A stretch of 64,000 nucleotides of DNA, from positions 496,001 through 560,000 of the forward strand of contig NZ_CP114286.1 of NCBI RefSeq assembly GCF_027111275.1. Reading direction: 5' to 3'. Source of the stretch: Flavobacterium luteolum. GTDB taxonomy: Bacteria > Bacteroidota > Bacteroidia > Flavobacteriales > Flavobacteriaceae. Each line of letters opens with the position of its first letter. Within the stretch, counting starts at the first letter, position 1. This document shows, one piece after another, positions 16,007-24,544 of this stretch. The notes beneath the pieces are model-generated. The model was not told the DNA's origin. It searched no databases and worked only from the letters and a program-made list of their open reading frames with translations. Position numbers and translations under genes: made by a program.

Positions 16007-18520
16007 ATGATTAAAGTAATAGTAGTTGGAAACGGCATGGTTGGTTATAAATTTTGCGAAAAGTTCATTGCAAAATCAGGACAAGAAAAGTATCAGATTA
16101 CCGTATTTGGCGAAGAACCAAGACGAGCATATGATCGCGTACATTTAAGCGAGTACTTTGGAGGAAAAACAGCTGATGATTTATCATTATCTACAACCGA
16201 GTGGTACGCAGAAAACAATATTATTTTAAATACATCTGAATTAATTACAGATATTAATCGTGATGCAAAAACGATTCATACACACCTAAACAAAACACAT
16301 ACGTACGACTACTTAGTTTTGGCAACAGGTTCTTCCGCTTTTGTACCGCCAATTGAAGGTGTCGAAAAAGAAGGTGTTTTTGTGTACAGAACCATTGAAG
16401 ATCTGGACGCTATTATGGCCTACGCCAAAAAAATAAAAATAAAAGGCGCGACCGAAGCTGCCGTTTTAGGTGGCGGTTTATTAGGTCTTGAAGCTGCAAA
16501 AGCAGTTAGAGATTTAGGCTTGAATCCGCATGTGGTGGAATTTGCGCCACGCTTGATGCCAAGACAATTAGATCAAGGCGCAAGCGATATGTTGCAAGCT
16601 AAAATCGAAGAACTAAATATTGGAATTCATCTAAACAAAGCGACCCAATATATTGACGGAAAGGAAAGTATAACGGGAATGATGTTTGCTAATGAGGAAT
16701 TGTTAAAAGTTGATATGTTGGTTATATCTGCTGGGATCAAACCTCGCGACGAACTGGCAAGAGTTTCAGGACTTGAAGTGGGCGTTAGAGGCGGTATTGT
16801 GGTAAACAATCAAATGCAGACATCAGATCCTTCTATTTATGCAATTGGCGAAGCGGCACTTTACAATCAAAACATTTACGGACTTGTTGCTCCAGGCTAC
16901 GAAATGGCCGATGTTGCGGCCGAGCAAATCTTAAATGGCGATAAAACCATGAGAGAAACCATTGATATGTCGACACAATTAAAATTAATTGGTGTTGAAG
17001 TCGCGAGTTTTGGCGATCCTTTTATCGAAAATGAAAACGTAACTGCCATTATTTATGAGAATAAACTAAGCGGGATCTACAAAAGAATTAATGTTACCAA
17101 AGATTCTAAAACCCTTTTAGGCGGAATTTTAGTCGGCGATTCAAGTGACTACAATTCGCTTTTCCAGATCTACAATAACGGAATGGCTTTGCCAAAAAAT
17201 CCAGAAGATTTGATTTTGGGTTCTCGTGATGGCTCTGAAGGTTCAAGTTTAGGAAGTGTAATGGATTTGCCAGACACAGCCGTAATTTGTTCTTGCGAAA
17301 ATGTTACAAAAGGCGCAATCTGCTGTAAAATTTTAGACGAAAGCTGTTCTTCATTATCAGATGTTGTCAAAGCTACAAAAGCAACTTCTGGCTGCGGAGG
17401 CTGTAAACCAATGGTTTCTGATTTGGTAAAAGCCACTCAAAAATCTTTAGGAAAAGAAGTAAAAGAAGTAATCTGCGAGCATTTCAACTACAATCGTCAG
17501 GAATTATTCGATTTGGTAAAAATCAATAAATACGAGAATTTCTACGATGTTTTGGATCATCATGGAAAAGGCGACGGTTGCGAAATCTGCAAACCGGTTG
17601 TTGCTTCTATTTTCTCTAGTATTTATAACGATACGGCGAATAAACACGTTACAACTCAAGATACAAACGATAGATTTTTGGCCAATATTCAGAGAAACGG
17701 AACGTATTCTGTTGTTCCAAGAGTTGCCGGAGGCGAAATCACTGCTGAAAAATTAATTGTAATAGGCGAAGTAGCAAAACAATTTGATTTGTACACTAAA
17801 ATCACTGGAGCACAAAGAGTGGATTTATTCGGAGCGCATTTAAGCGATCTGCCAAAAATCTGGAAAATTTTAATCGACAATGGTTTTGAAAGCGGTCACG
17901 CTTACGGAAAATCGCTTCGTGCTGTAAAAAGCTGTGTCGGAAATGCTTGGTGTCGTTACGGCATGGACGACAGCGCCGGATTTGCCATCGAATTAGAAAA
18001 CAGATATAAAGGAATCCGTTCTCCACATAAATTAAAAGGAGGTGTTTCGGCCTGCATCCGCGAATGCGCCGAAGCCCGCGGAAAAGACTTTGGATTAATC
18101 GCTGTTGAAGACGGATGGAACTTATACATCGCAGGAAATGGCGGCGCAAACCCAAAACACGCTGTTTTATTGGCAGAGAAAATCGACAAAGAAACGGTTA
18201 TTAAATACATGGACAGATTCTTAATGTATTACATCCGCACTGCTGGACCGCTGATTCGAACTTCAACTTGGTTAGAAAAATTAGATGGAGGCTTAGACTA
18301 TTTAAAAGAAGTGATCATCGAAGACAGTCTAGGAATCTGCGAAACCTTAGAAGCTGAAATGCAGACTTTAGTCAACACTTTCGAATGCGAATGGAAACAA
18401 GTTCTTGAAAAACCAAGATTATTAAAACGCTTCAATCACTTTGTAAACTCAGACGAAAAAGACGATAACGCCGTTTTTGTTCCACTTAGAGATCAAAAAA
18501 TGCCAAAAGCCTGGTCTTAA
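16007..18520 (+). CDS. nirB: assimilatory nitrite reductase, large subunit NirB
   Basis: This 837-residue enzyme reduces nitrite to ammonia in the cytosol with NAD(P)H. Domains in order: a pyridine-nucleotide oxidoreductase (residues 1-300; VVGNGMVGYKFCEKF, VLGGGLLGLEAAKAV near 155), two BFD-like [2Fe-2S] domains (CSCENVTKG..CGGCKP near 428-466 and CEH..CEICKP near 490-528), a Nir/Sir ferredoxin-like half domain, and the siroheme/[4Fe-4S] domain with SCVGNAWC near 641 and CIREC near 682. All four cluster Cys are present. Length is standard. nirD follows 212 bp later. A TAAGT-N6-ACTTA promoter precedes it. Confidence 0.96.
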   Translation: MIKVIVVGNGMVGYKFCEKFIAKSGQEKYQITVFGEEPRRAYDRVHLSEYFGGKTADDLSLSTTEWYAENNIILNTSELITDINRDAKTIHTHLNKTHTYDYLVLATGSSAFVPPIEGVEKEGVFVYRTIEDLDAIMAYAKKIKIKGATEAAVLGGGLLGLEAAKAVRDLGLNPHVVEFAPRLMPRQLDQGASDMLQAKIEELNIGIHLNKATQYIDGKESITGMMFANEELLKVDMLVISAGIKPRDELARVSGLEVGVRGGIVVNNQMQTSDPSIYAIGEAALYNQNIYGLVAPGYEMADVAAEQILNGDKTMRETIDMSTQLKLIGVEVASFGDPFIENENVTAIIYENKLSGIYKRINVTKDSKTLLGGILVGDSSDYNSLFQIYNNGMALPKNPEDLILGSRDGSEGSSLGSVMDLPDTAVICSCENVTKGAICCKILDESCSSLSDVVKATKATSGCGGCKPMVSDLVKATQKSLGKEVKEVICEHFNYNRQELFDLVKINKYENFYDVLDHHGKGDGCEICKPVVASIFSSIYNDTANKHVTTQDTNDRFLANIQRNGTYSVVPRVAGGEITAEKLIVIGEVAKQFDLYTKITGAQRVDLFGAHLSDLPKIWKILIDNGFESGHAYGKSLRAVKSCVGNAWCRYGMDDSAGFAIELENRYKGIRSPHKLKGGVSACIRECAEARGKDFGLIAVEDGWNLYIAGNGGANPKHAVLLAEKIDKETVIKYMDRFLMYYIRTAGPLIRTSTWLEKLDGGLDYLKEVIIEDSLGICETLEAEMQTLVNTFECEWKQVLEKPRLLKRFNHFVNSDEKDDNAVFVPLRDQKMPKAWS

Positions 18521-18528
18521 AAAAAAAA

Positions 18529-18597
18529 TTGCCACAAAGACGCAAAGTCACAAAGTCAAAATAAAAAAAACTTAGCGCCTTTTCGCCTTTGTGGCAA
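18529..18597. repeat. palindromic repeat between nirB and nirD
   Basis: TTGCCACAAAG and CTTTGTGGCAA are inverted, with AGACGCAAAG/TTAGCGCC pairing in the interior. It lies between two genes of the same operon, so if it forms a hairpin it could lower nirD expression relative to nirB. Confidence 0.65.
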
Positions 18598-18732
18598 ACC
18601 ACCATAAAGCTCCAAAAAAAAAAAAAATCATTAAACGTTTGCTGTCCTCTTACCCTCTTTTTTACTGCGCCATCATAACTCTCATGATTGTAAAAAGAGG
18701 GCTAAGAAACAGGAAATCAAAACTTAATCAAA

Positions 18733-19110
18733 ATGGAAGAAATCTTAAATCAATACGAAACAGTTCATGCGAGCGATGCAACAATTTGGTTCAAAGCTGG
18801 TAAAGTAGAAGATTTCCCGACCAACCGAGGCGGATGCATCAAATACAAAAACAAACAAATCGCTATTTTCAACTTTACGCGCCGAAACGAATGGTATGCG
18901 TGTCAAAATGCCTGTCCGCATAAAATGGAAATGGTGCTTTCAAGAGGAATGACAGGCTCTGCCGATGATATTCCGAAAATTGCCTGTCCGATGCATAAAA
19001 AAACATTTTCTTTAGTTGACGGTTCAAACCTAAATGGCGAAGACTATAACATTGCAACTTATCCAGTTAAGATTGTTGATAACGAAGTTTTTGTTGGATT
19101 TGTAGATTAG
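18733..19110 (+). CDS. nirD: nitrite reductase small subunit NirD (Rieske-type)
   Basis: This 125-residue protein has a Rieske-like fold. The line CQNACPHKMEMVLSRG and later CPMHKKTFSL provide Cys-x4-His-type and Cys-x2-His ligand pairs (CPHK and CPMH), so unlike many NirD subunits, which lack ligands, this one may hold a [2Fe-2S] cluster. It pairs with NirB upstream. The upstream ORF reading through 18591 is out of frame with this and not real. The ATG at 18733 gives the family's N-terminus. Confidence 0.9.
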   Translation: MEEILNQYETVHASDATIWFKAGKVEDFPTNRGGCIKYKNKQIAIFNFTRRNEWYACQNACPHKMEMVLSRGMTGSADDIPKIACPMHKKTFSLVDGSNLNGEDYNIATYPVKIVDNEVFVGFVD

Positions 19111-19263
19111 ACTTTTAAAGAGCCAAGAAGCAAGAAGCAAGAGACAAGGTAATAAAGTTTTTCAAAATCTTGCCTCTTGCTTCTTTCATCTCACTTTCGA
19201 ATTTTGACTTTCTACTTTTCTACTTAATTCCGTATCTTTGAAATTCTATTATCAAACCAAAAA

Positions 19264-19848
19264 ATGACTACACCTTTTCAAAAAGCAAGCGAATGGATTG
19301 ATGCTGAAAACGCTCAAGACCCAAATATTGAAATCGACCAAAACCAAGAATATCCAAAAGAATTATTGTACTCCAACAGGATGTACGAAAGATTAATGCA
19401 ATTTGAACCAAATGCCTCCGAAGAAATCCAAATTGCATCAAAAGCACAACACATCTGCCGATGGAAAGTAGCTCGTGAATCTTACCCAATGGATCGTGTG
19501 GGTTATTTGAAATGGAGAGAAGAATTAAAAAAATTCCACGCAAAAACTACCGCCGAAATTCTGAAAAAAGCTGGTTACGATCAAACTTTTATCGATCGTG
19601 TTTCATTTTTGATAGAGAAAAAATTACTTAAAAAAGATCATGAAACCCAATTACTTGAAGACGTGATCTGTCTGGTATTTTTAGAATATTATTTAGAACC
19701 TTTCGTACATAAACACGACGAAGAAAAACTAAAAAACATCATCAAAAAAACTTGGGATAAAATGTCCGACAAAGGACACCAAGAAGCCTTAAAGATCAAA
19801 TATTCTGAAGAAAACTTAAACTTGATAAAAGCTTCTTTAGGATTGTAA
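19264..19848 (+). CDS. DUF4202 protein
   Basis: This 194-residue cytosolic all-helical protein shows the DUF4202 pattern: FQKASEWIDAENAQDPN, LLYSNRMYERLMQFEPNASE, ASKAQHICRWKVARESYPMDR (a His-x3-Trp-like metal-binding signature), and LEDVICLVFLEYYLEPF. Several His/Glu/Asp residues suggest an HD-like hydrolase fold. The family often lies next to assimilatory nitrite or sulfite reductase genes, as it does here. Function unproven. The sensor kinase gene starts seven bases after its stop. Confidence 0.83.
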   Translation: MTTPFQKASEWIDAENAQDPNIEIDQNQEYPKELLYSNRMYERLMQFEPNASEEIQIASKAQHICRWKVARESYPMDRVGYLKWREELKKFHAKTTAEILKKAGYDQTFIDRVSFLIEKKLLKKDHETQLLEDVICLVFLEYYLEPFVHKHDEEKLKNIIKKTWDKMSDKGHQEALKIKYSEENLNLIKASLGL

Positions 19849-19855
19849 AAAAGAT

Positions 19856-21667
19856 ATGAAGAAAAGCAATCAGGAAGCTGCAGAAAAAATCACATTCAAA
19901 AATTTACGTCGTCTGTATTTTTTTGCGCTTCTTACTATTGCCTTAACTATAATTATCAGTCAGTTTTTAGTACAATACAATCTTAATCAGCAATTAAGCG
20001 ATTCTAAGATTATCAATTTTTCTGGTAAACAAAGAATGTTGAGCCAGAAAATCGTCAAAGAAGTTCTGATTCTGCATTATGTTTCTGATACCGTTTCTGC
20101 AAAACAAATTTCGCATTTAGACGAAGTCTTATCACTTTGGAAGAAAAACCAAAATGCACTCGAAAACGGCAATGACAGCTTGGCTTTTCCAAAAGAAAAA
20201 TCGGAAACACTTTCTAAATTATATCTTGAAATTAATCCGATTTTCAATAAAATTGCACAAACTACAGAGGCTTTTTTATTGAATTTACAGCAAAAAAAAT
20301 CGGTTTCTGAAAATCAAAAATTGGTTCAGATTATTTTAGAAAACGAAGGCATTTTCCTTTCAAAAATGAATCAAATCGTAACCCAATACGATCTTGAAGC
20401 GCACGAAAAAGTAACCGAACAACGCCGAATAGAATATTGGATTTTCGGTTTCACACTTTTAATTCTGGTTTTAGAATTCTTTTTCATTTTCAGACCTACA
20501 AATAAGAAAATCGAGCGATTAATTACAAGACTTTTATCTTCCGAAAAGAAAGCTTTAAAGCTCGCATACGACACAGAAATCCTTAGCGAAATCAAAGAAA
20601 ATTCGGTTAAAGAATTAAAATCGCTCAATTATGCAATGGAAAATACTTTATTGTATTGCCGAATTACGCCTGATGGTTCGATCATTCATATTGGTGAAAA
20701 ATTTGCTAAATTGCTGAATTATACCAAGTTTTCATCCAACAAAAAATTCTCCGAAGTTTTAACTGTTGATGAAAAAGAACAAGCCAATTTTGACAGACTA
20801 ATTTTCGAAAAACAAAGAAGTGGCTGGCAAGGCGAAATCAGTATTTTAAACAAAGAAAACGAAACCATTTGGCTAGATTTATCAATGGTTCCGGTTATGA
20901 TCAAAAAAGACGAATTAGAACTCTTAATTGTCTGCTTCAACATTACCGAACGCAAAAAAGCACAACGAGAAGTCGAACGTTTAAATCTTGAAAATACCAC
21001 CGAAAAAATCAATCAGCAAAAGATTATTTCGAGTAAAATTGTTGAAAATCAGGAAAACGAACAAAACCGAATCGCCAAAGAAATTCACGACGGAATTGGC
21101 CAAATGCTTACGGGTTTAAAATTCAGTTTAGAAAGCATTAATTTAGACGACAGAGAAAAATCAGAACAAAAAATTGAGTATTTAAAAAAGCTTTCTTTAG
21201 ATATTATAAAAGGTGTCCGCACGGCAACTTTCAACCTAATGCCACCAGAATTAAGCGATCACGGCATCGTTTCTTCTTTGGCAAAACTCACGCAGGAACT
21301 TTCAAAACTTACAGGAAAAGAAATTCTTTTCTACAACAAAACCGATTTTGATCAGCGTTTAGATTCTCTAATCGAAATCAACATTTATCGTCTCACGCAA
21401 GAAGCCATCAACAACGCCATAAAATACGCCGAATCGTCACATATTATTGTACAACTTTCGCACAGTGAAACTTTACTAAGTATTATTGTTGACGATAACG
21501 GAAAAGGTTTCGACGTAAATTCAGTCGACAAAAAACGCAACAGCGAATCTGGAATGGGACTTTTATTCATGAAAGAAAGAATCCAATACATCAACGGACG
21601 CGTTTTCATGAACTCAATCCCGGGCGAGGGAACCAGAATTACGTTCAATATTCCGATTCTTAAATGA
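19856..21667 (+). CDS. nitrate-responsive-type sensor histidine kinase (PilJ-PAS-HisKA_3)
   Basis: This 603-residue membrane kinase has TM1 at about residues 18-40 and TM2 at about 196-215. They flank a periplasmic PilJ-type sensor domain whose start, INFSGKQRMLSQKIVKE, resembles the P-box nitrate-binding helix of NarX. A PAS domain follows (about 265-370). HisKA_3 has phospho-accepting His in RIAKEIHDGIGQMLTG (about 413). The HATPase contains TQEAINNAIKYAESS, DDNGKGF and SGMGLLFMKER. The NarL-type regulator lies 540 bp downstream. Ligand identity is inferred. Confidence 0.87.
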   Translation: MKKSNQEAAEKITFKNLRRLYFFALLTIALTIIISQFLVQYNLNQQLSDSKIINFSGKQRMLSQKIVKEVLILHYVSDTVSAKQISHLDEVLSLWKKNQNALENGNDSLAFPKEKSETLSKLYLEINPIFNKIAQTTEAFLLNLQQKKSVSENQKLVQIILENEGIFLSKMNQIVTQYDLEAHEKVTEQRRIEYWIFGFTLLILVLEFFFIFRPTNKKIERLITRLLSSEKKALKLAYDTEILSEIKENSVKELKSLNYAMENTLLYCRITPDGSIIHIGEKFAKLLNYTKFSSNKKFSEVLTVDEKEQANFDRLIFEKQRSGWQGEISILNKENETIWLDLSMVPVMIKKDELELLIVCFNITERKKAQREVERLNLENTTEKINQQKIISSKIVENQENEQNRIAKEIHDGIGQMLTGLKFSLESINLDDREKSEQKIEYLKKLSLDIIKGVRTATFNLMPPELSDHGIVSSLAKLTQELSKLTGKEILFYNKTDFDQRLDSLIEINIYRLTQEAINNAIKYAESSHIIVQLSHSETLLSIIVDDNGKGFDVNSVDKKRNSESGMGLLFMKERIQYINGRVFMNSIPGEGTRITFNIPILK

Positions 21668-21787
21668 GAAAATTAGTCAATTAGATAATTTGATAATTAC
21701 TTAAAGTAGCGTAAAAAATTATCTAATTCTTAAATGACACATTCCCTAATTTTCTAATTGCCACATTAACTAATTATCTAATTAATT

Positions 21788-21905
21788 TGGGCGAGCCAGT
21801 ATTAGAAAAAGTGGGCAATTTAACTTTGTCTATATACGCCCACTCTTCCTAATACTGTCGGGCTATCCGCTCCGCCGAGGCGGATTGCTCCTATCCCTCT
21901 CGCGG
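21788..21905. repeat. dispersed intergenic repeat with inverted segments
   Basis: It holds AGTATTAGAAAAAGTGGGC and GCCCACTCTTCCTAATACT-type inverted segments, CCGCTCCGCCGAGGCGGATT, and a GGGCTATCCGCT word shared with the repeat at 9722-9838. Non-coding. Confidence 0.65.
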
Positions 21906-21936
21906 GCAATCGGTTTCAGTATATCATCAAGTACTA

Positions 21937-22042
21937 TTTGTCATTTCGAGGAACGAGAAATCTCCACAAGTAGCTCTATAAAGATTGGCGATTTAGATTG
22001 TGGAGTTTCTTGTGGAGATTTCTCGTTCCTCGAAATGACAAA
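21937..22042. repeat. long palindromic repeat before the response regulator gene
   Basis: Arms of 34 bases (21937-21970, starting TTTGTCATTTCGAGGAACG, and 22009-22042) are perfect reverse complements with a 38-base spacer. It belongs to the same family as the repeats at 13334, 35597 and 38223. With the repeat above it fills the 540-bp gap, which holds no gene. Confidence 0.8.
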
Positions 22043-22140
22043 CTTGATGTAAAACTTTCTCCGAATCTAGAGTTTTATCCTTGAAATTTAAAATTCCCAA
22101 CATTAGAAATTTTAATATTGGAATTTAATTTTAAAAAAAG

Positions 22141-22180
22141 TACGTATATTAGCATCTTCTTTTTAGATGAATATACGTAA
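22141..22180. promoter_or_regulatory. TACGTATATT inverted repeat before the response regulator
   Basis: TACGTATATT and AATATACGTA are perfect inverted arms around a smaller CATCT/AGATG hairpin. The outer ends carry the TACGT half-site of the nitrate promoters in this window. It could be an operator or a leader hairpin. It ends about 28 bases before the ATG. Confidence 0.5.
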
Positions 22181-22207
22181 AAATCGAGAATCAAAATTAA
22201 GTAAACT

Positions 22208-22867
22208 ATGAGCAATATCATTCGAGTAGTATTGGCAGATGACCATGTTTTTGTTAGAGACGGAATCAAATCCTTACTGGAAAATGAAGCAAACATCGAG
22301 GTTGTAGGTGAAGCAATCGATGGTGCAGACGCTCTGGAAGTAGTTGCAAAAACGCAGCCAGACTTACTTATAGTAGATATTCGTATGCCCAACTTAACTG
22401 GTATCGAAGTAGTAGAAAAACTTAGAAGCGAGAATAACAACGTAAAAATCATCATGCTTTCGATGCATGAATCAGAAGAATATGTATTGAAATCGATTAA
22501 AGCAGGCGCCGACGGTTATTTATTAAAAGGCTCAAGCAAAGAAGAATTCTTAAAGGCATTGCACAGTGTTGCTGCTGGCGGAAAATATTTCAGTGGAGAT
22601 ATTTCTTCTATATTAATTGGACAATTGACTAATTCTTCGGTATCATTAGAACCAAAACAAACCTTGGGAGAAGAAATGATGATTACGAAAAGAGAAAAAG
22701 AAATCCTAACACTTCTTTTATCAGGAAAAGGAAACAAAGAAATCGCCGAAGCTCTTGATATTAGTAAAAGAACTGCCGAAGTGCATCGTTTTAACCTAAT
22801 GAAAAAACTGAAAGTAAAAAACCTAATGGAACTTTCAAACAAAGCGGCTGAGTATTCGTTAATCTAA
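22208..22867 (+). CDS. NarL/FixJ-type response regulator
   Basis: This 219-residue regulator has a receiver domain (VVLADDHVFVRDGIKSLL with the acidic pair, phospho-acceptor Asp in LLIVDIRMPNLTG near residue 57, Lys in GADGYLLKGS near 105). A LuxR-type HTH follows at about 155-215 (ITKREKEILTLLLSGKGNKEIAEAL and KRTAEVHRFNLMKKL). The NarX-like kinase upstream and the narK gene downstream make it the probable output of nitrate sensing. Confidence 0.9.
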   Translation: MSNIIRVVLADDHVFVRDGIKSLLENEANIEVVGEAIDGADALEVVAKTQPDLLIVDIRMPNLTGIEVVEKLRSENNNVKIIMLSMHESEEYVLKSIKAGADGYLLKGSSKEEFLKALHSVAAGGKYFSGDISSILIGQLTNSSVSLEPKQTLGEEMMITKREKEILTLLLSGKGNKEIAEALDISKRTAEVHRFNLMKKLKVKNLMELSNKAAEYSLI

Positions 22868-22871
22868 AAAA

Positions 22872-22946
22872 TACGTATAAATACGTAATTATTTTTCAAA
22901 AACTGCGTTTTAGCAGGTTTTAACTAAGTTATAGTACTTATTTTTA
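22872..22946 (+). promoter_or_regulatory. narK promoter region with two palindromes
   Basis: TACGTAT-AA-ATACGTA at 22872-22887 and TAAGT-TATAGT-ACTTA at 22925-22940 both fit TAMGT-N6-ACKTA. The second ends over a near-consensus -7 box (TATTTTTA, 22939-22946), about 20 bases before the ATG. Confidence 0.6.
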
Positions 22947-22964
22947 CATAAAAATATAAGTGCT

Positions 22965-24449
22965 ATGAAAAATACAAACTCACTATCGCAATCACACAAA
23001 ATTTTATTTTTGAACACATTGGCATTTACTGTGTGTTTTGCCTGCTGGACATTAAATGGGGTTCTGGTAACCTTTTTAGTCGATAATGGAATTTTCCATT
23101 GGGATGTTATTCAAGTCGGATGGCTTTTAGGAATTCCAATTTTAACCGGATCTATAATGCGTCTGCCAATCGGAATCCTAACAGATAAATTTGGAGGAAA
23201 ATATGTTTTTTCACTATTACTGCTTCTAAGTTCGATTCCGCTGTTCCTTCTTCCCTACGCCGACAGTTTTTTTATGTTTGCCGTACTTAGTTTCTTCTTC
23301 GGAATGGTTGGAACCAGTTTTGCAGTCGGAATTGGCTATACTTCAATTTGGTATCCAAAAGAATGGCAAGGGCGCGCACTCGGAATCTTCGGAATGGGAA
23401 ATGCTGGTGCAGCCATTACAACATTCTTAGCACCATCGTTATTAAACCATTTTTCAATTGATGATCCACAAAATGGTTGGAAAATTCTGCCTGTTATTTA
23501 CGCTATTTCATTGGTTGCAATTGGTGTTGCGTTTTTAATTTTCGCTCAAAACAAAAAAATAGAAAGCAACGGTAAATCTATTTCGCAAATGCTTACCCCT
23601 TTAAAATCGCAAAGAGTTTGGCGTTTCGGAGCCTATTATTTCTTGGTTTTCGGATGTTTTGTAGCTTATTCACAATGGTTATTGCCAAATTTTATGAACG
23701 TGTATCAAACAAGTTTGGTAATGGGAGGTTTATTTGCCACTATGTTTAGTTTGCCATCTGGAGTAATTAGAGCTTTTGGAGGTTATTTGTCTGATAAATT
23801 TGGAGCTCGAAAAGTGATGTATTGGGTTCTGGGTTCCTCGGTAATCTTAAGTGCTTTGCTATCAATTCCTAAAATGGAAATTACCACTTCTGGCCCAGGA
23901 ATATTAGCGGCTAAAAAAGGCGTTGTAAATCAAATCAGTGATAAAACCGTAAAAGTTGGTGATAAAGAATATCCTATTGCACAAAAGAAAGCTACGACAA
24001 ATGAAAGCACTATTTTTCCAACCACTTCAAGCTGGCAAGATGTAGTAGTCGCACACAATCAAAGCGTGGCTAAAAAAGAACTAATTGCAAAAGGTGTAAC
24101 TGTAATTAAGTTTGATGCTAATATGTGGGTGTTTTTGATTCTAGTAATTCTAATCGGGATTTCTTGGGGAATCGGAAAAGCGGCAGTTTACAAACATATT
24201 CCAGAATATTTCCCAAAAGAAGTTGGCGTTGTTGGCGGAATGGTCGGAATGATTGGCGGTTTAGGCGGTTTCTTGGGCCCCATTATCTTTGGATATTTAC
24301 TAACAGCAACCGGAATCTGGTCAAGTTCATGGATCTTTATTCTAATCTTTTCAACTGTCTGCCTGGTTTGGATGCATTATACTATAACACAATTATCTAA
24401 AGAGAAACAAATTAAAGTAAGTAAAGCAAAATTAGAACCAGCATATTAG
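22965..24449 (+). CDS. narK: NarK-type nitrate/nitrite transporter (MFS)
   Basis: This 494-residue major facilitator has twelve predicted membrane helices. It carries nitrate signatures GNAGAAITTFLAPSLL (about residue 144) and GGMVGMIGGLGGFLGPIIFG (about 424). Between helices at about residues 305-385 a non-hydrophobic insert of roughly 80 residues interrupts the permease (MEITTSGPG, ISDKTVKVGDKEYPIAQKK, SWQDVVVAHNQSVAKKELIAK). It should lie outside the membrane and looks like a small beta domain. The gene follows the response regulator and precedes a porin. Confidence 0.92.
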   Translation: MKNTNSLSQSHKILFLNTLAFTVCFACWTLNGVLVTFLVDNGIFHWDVIQVGWLLGIPILTGSIMRLPIGILTDKFGGKYVFSLLLLLSSIPLFLLPYADSFFMFAVLSFFFGMVGTSFAVGIGYTSIWYPKEWQGRALGIFGMGNAGAAITTFLAPSLLNHFSIDDPQNGWKILPVIYAISLVAIGVAFLIFAQNKKIESNGKSISQMLTPLKSQRVWRFGAYYFLVFGCFVAYSQWLLPNFMNVYQTSLVMGGLFATMFSLPSGVIRAFGGYLSDKFGARKVMYWVLGSSVILSALLSIPKMEITTSGPGILAAKKGVVNQISDKTVKVGDKEYPIAQKKATTNESTIFPTTSSWQDVVVAHNQSVAKKELIAKGVTVIKFDANMWVFLILVILIGISWGIGKAAVYKHIPEYFPKEVGVVGGMVGMIGGLGGFLGPIIFGYLLTATGIWSSSWIFILIFSTVCLVWMHYTITQLSKEKQIKVSKAKLEPAY

Positions 24450-24544
24450 ACTTAGATTAAAAAAAAATTAGAATTATGATTGAAATCATAATAAATACTG
24501 GCTTTTTCTTATAAATTTACTTTCAATAAAAACCAAAAAATTTT

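Noticed and set aside
17802..18155. 117-codon antisense ORF in nirB
   Set aside because: Arg/Cys-rich shadow of the siroheme domain of nirB.
18591..18803. ORF overlapping the nirD start
   Set aside because: Out of frame with nirD, covers a repeat and is low in complexity.
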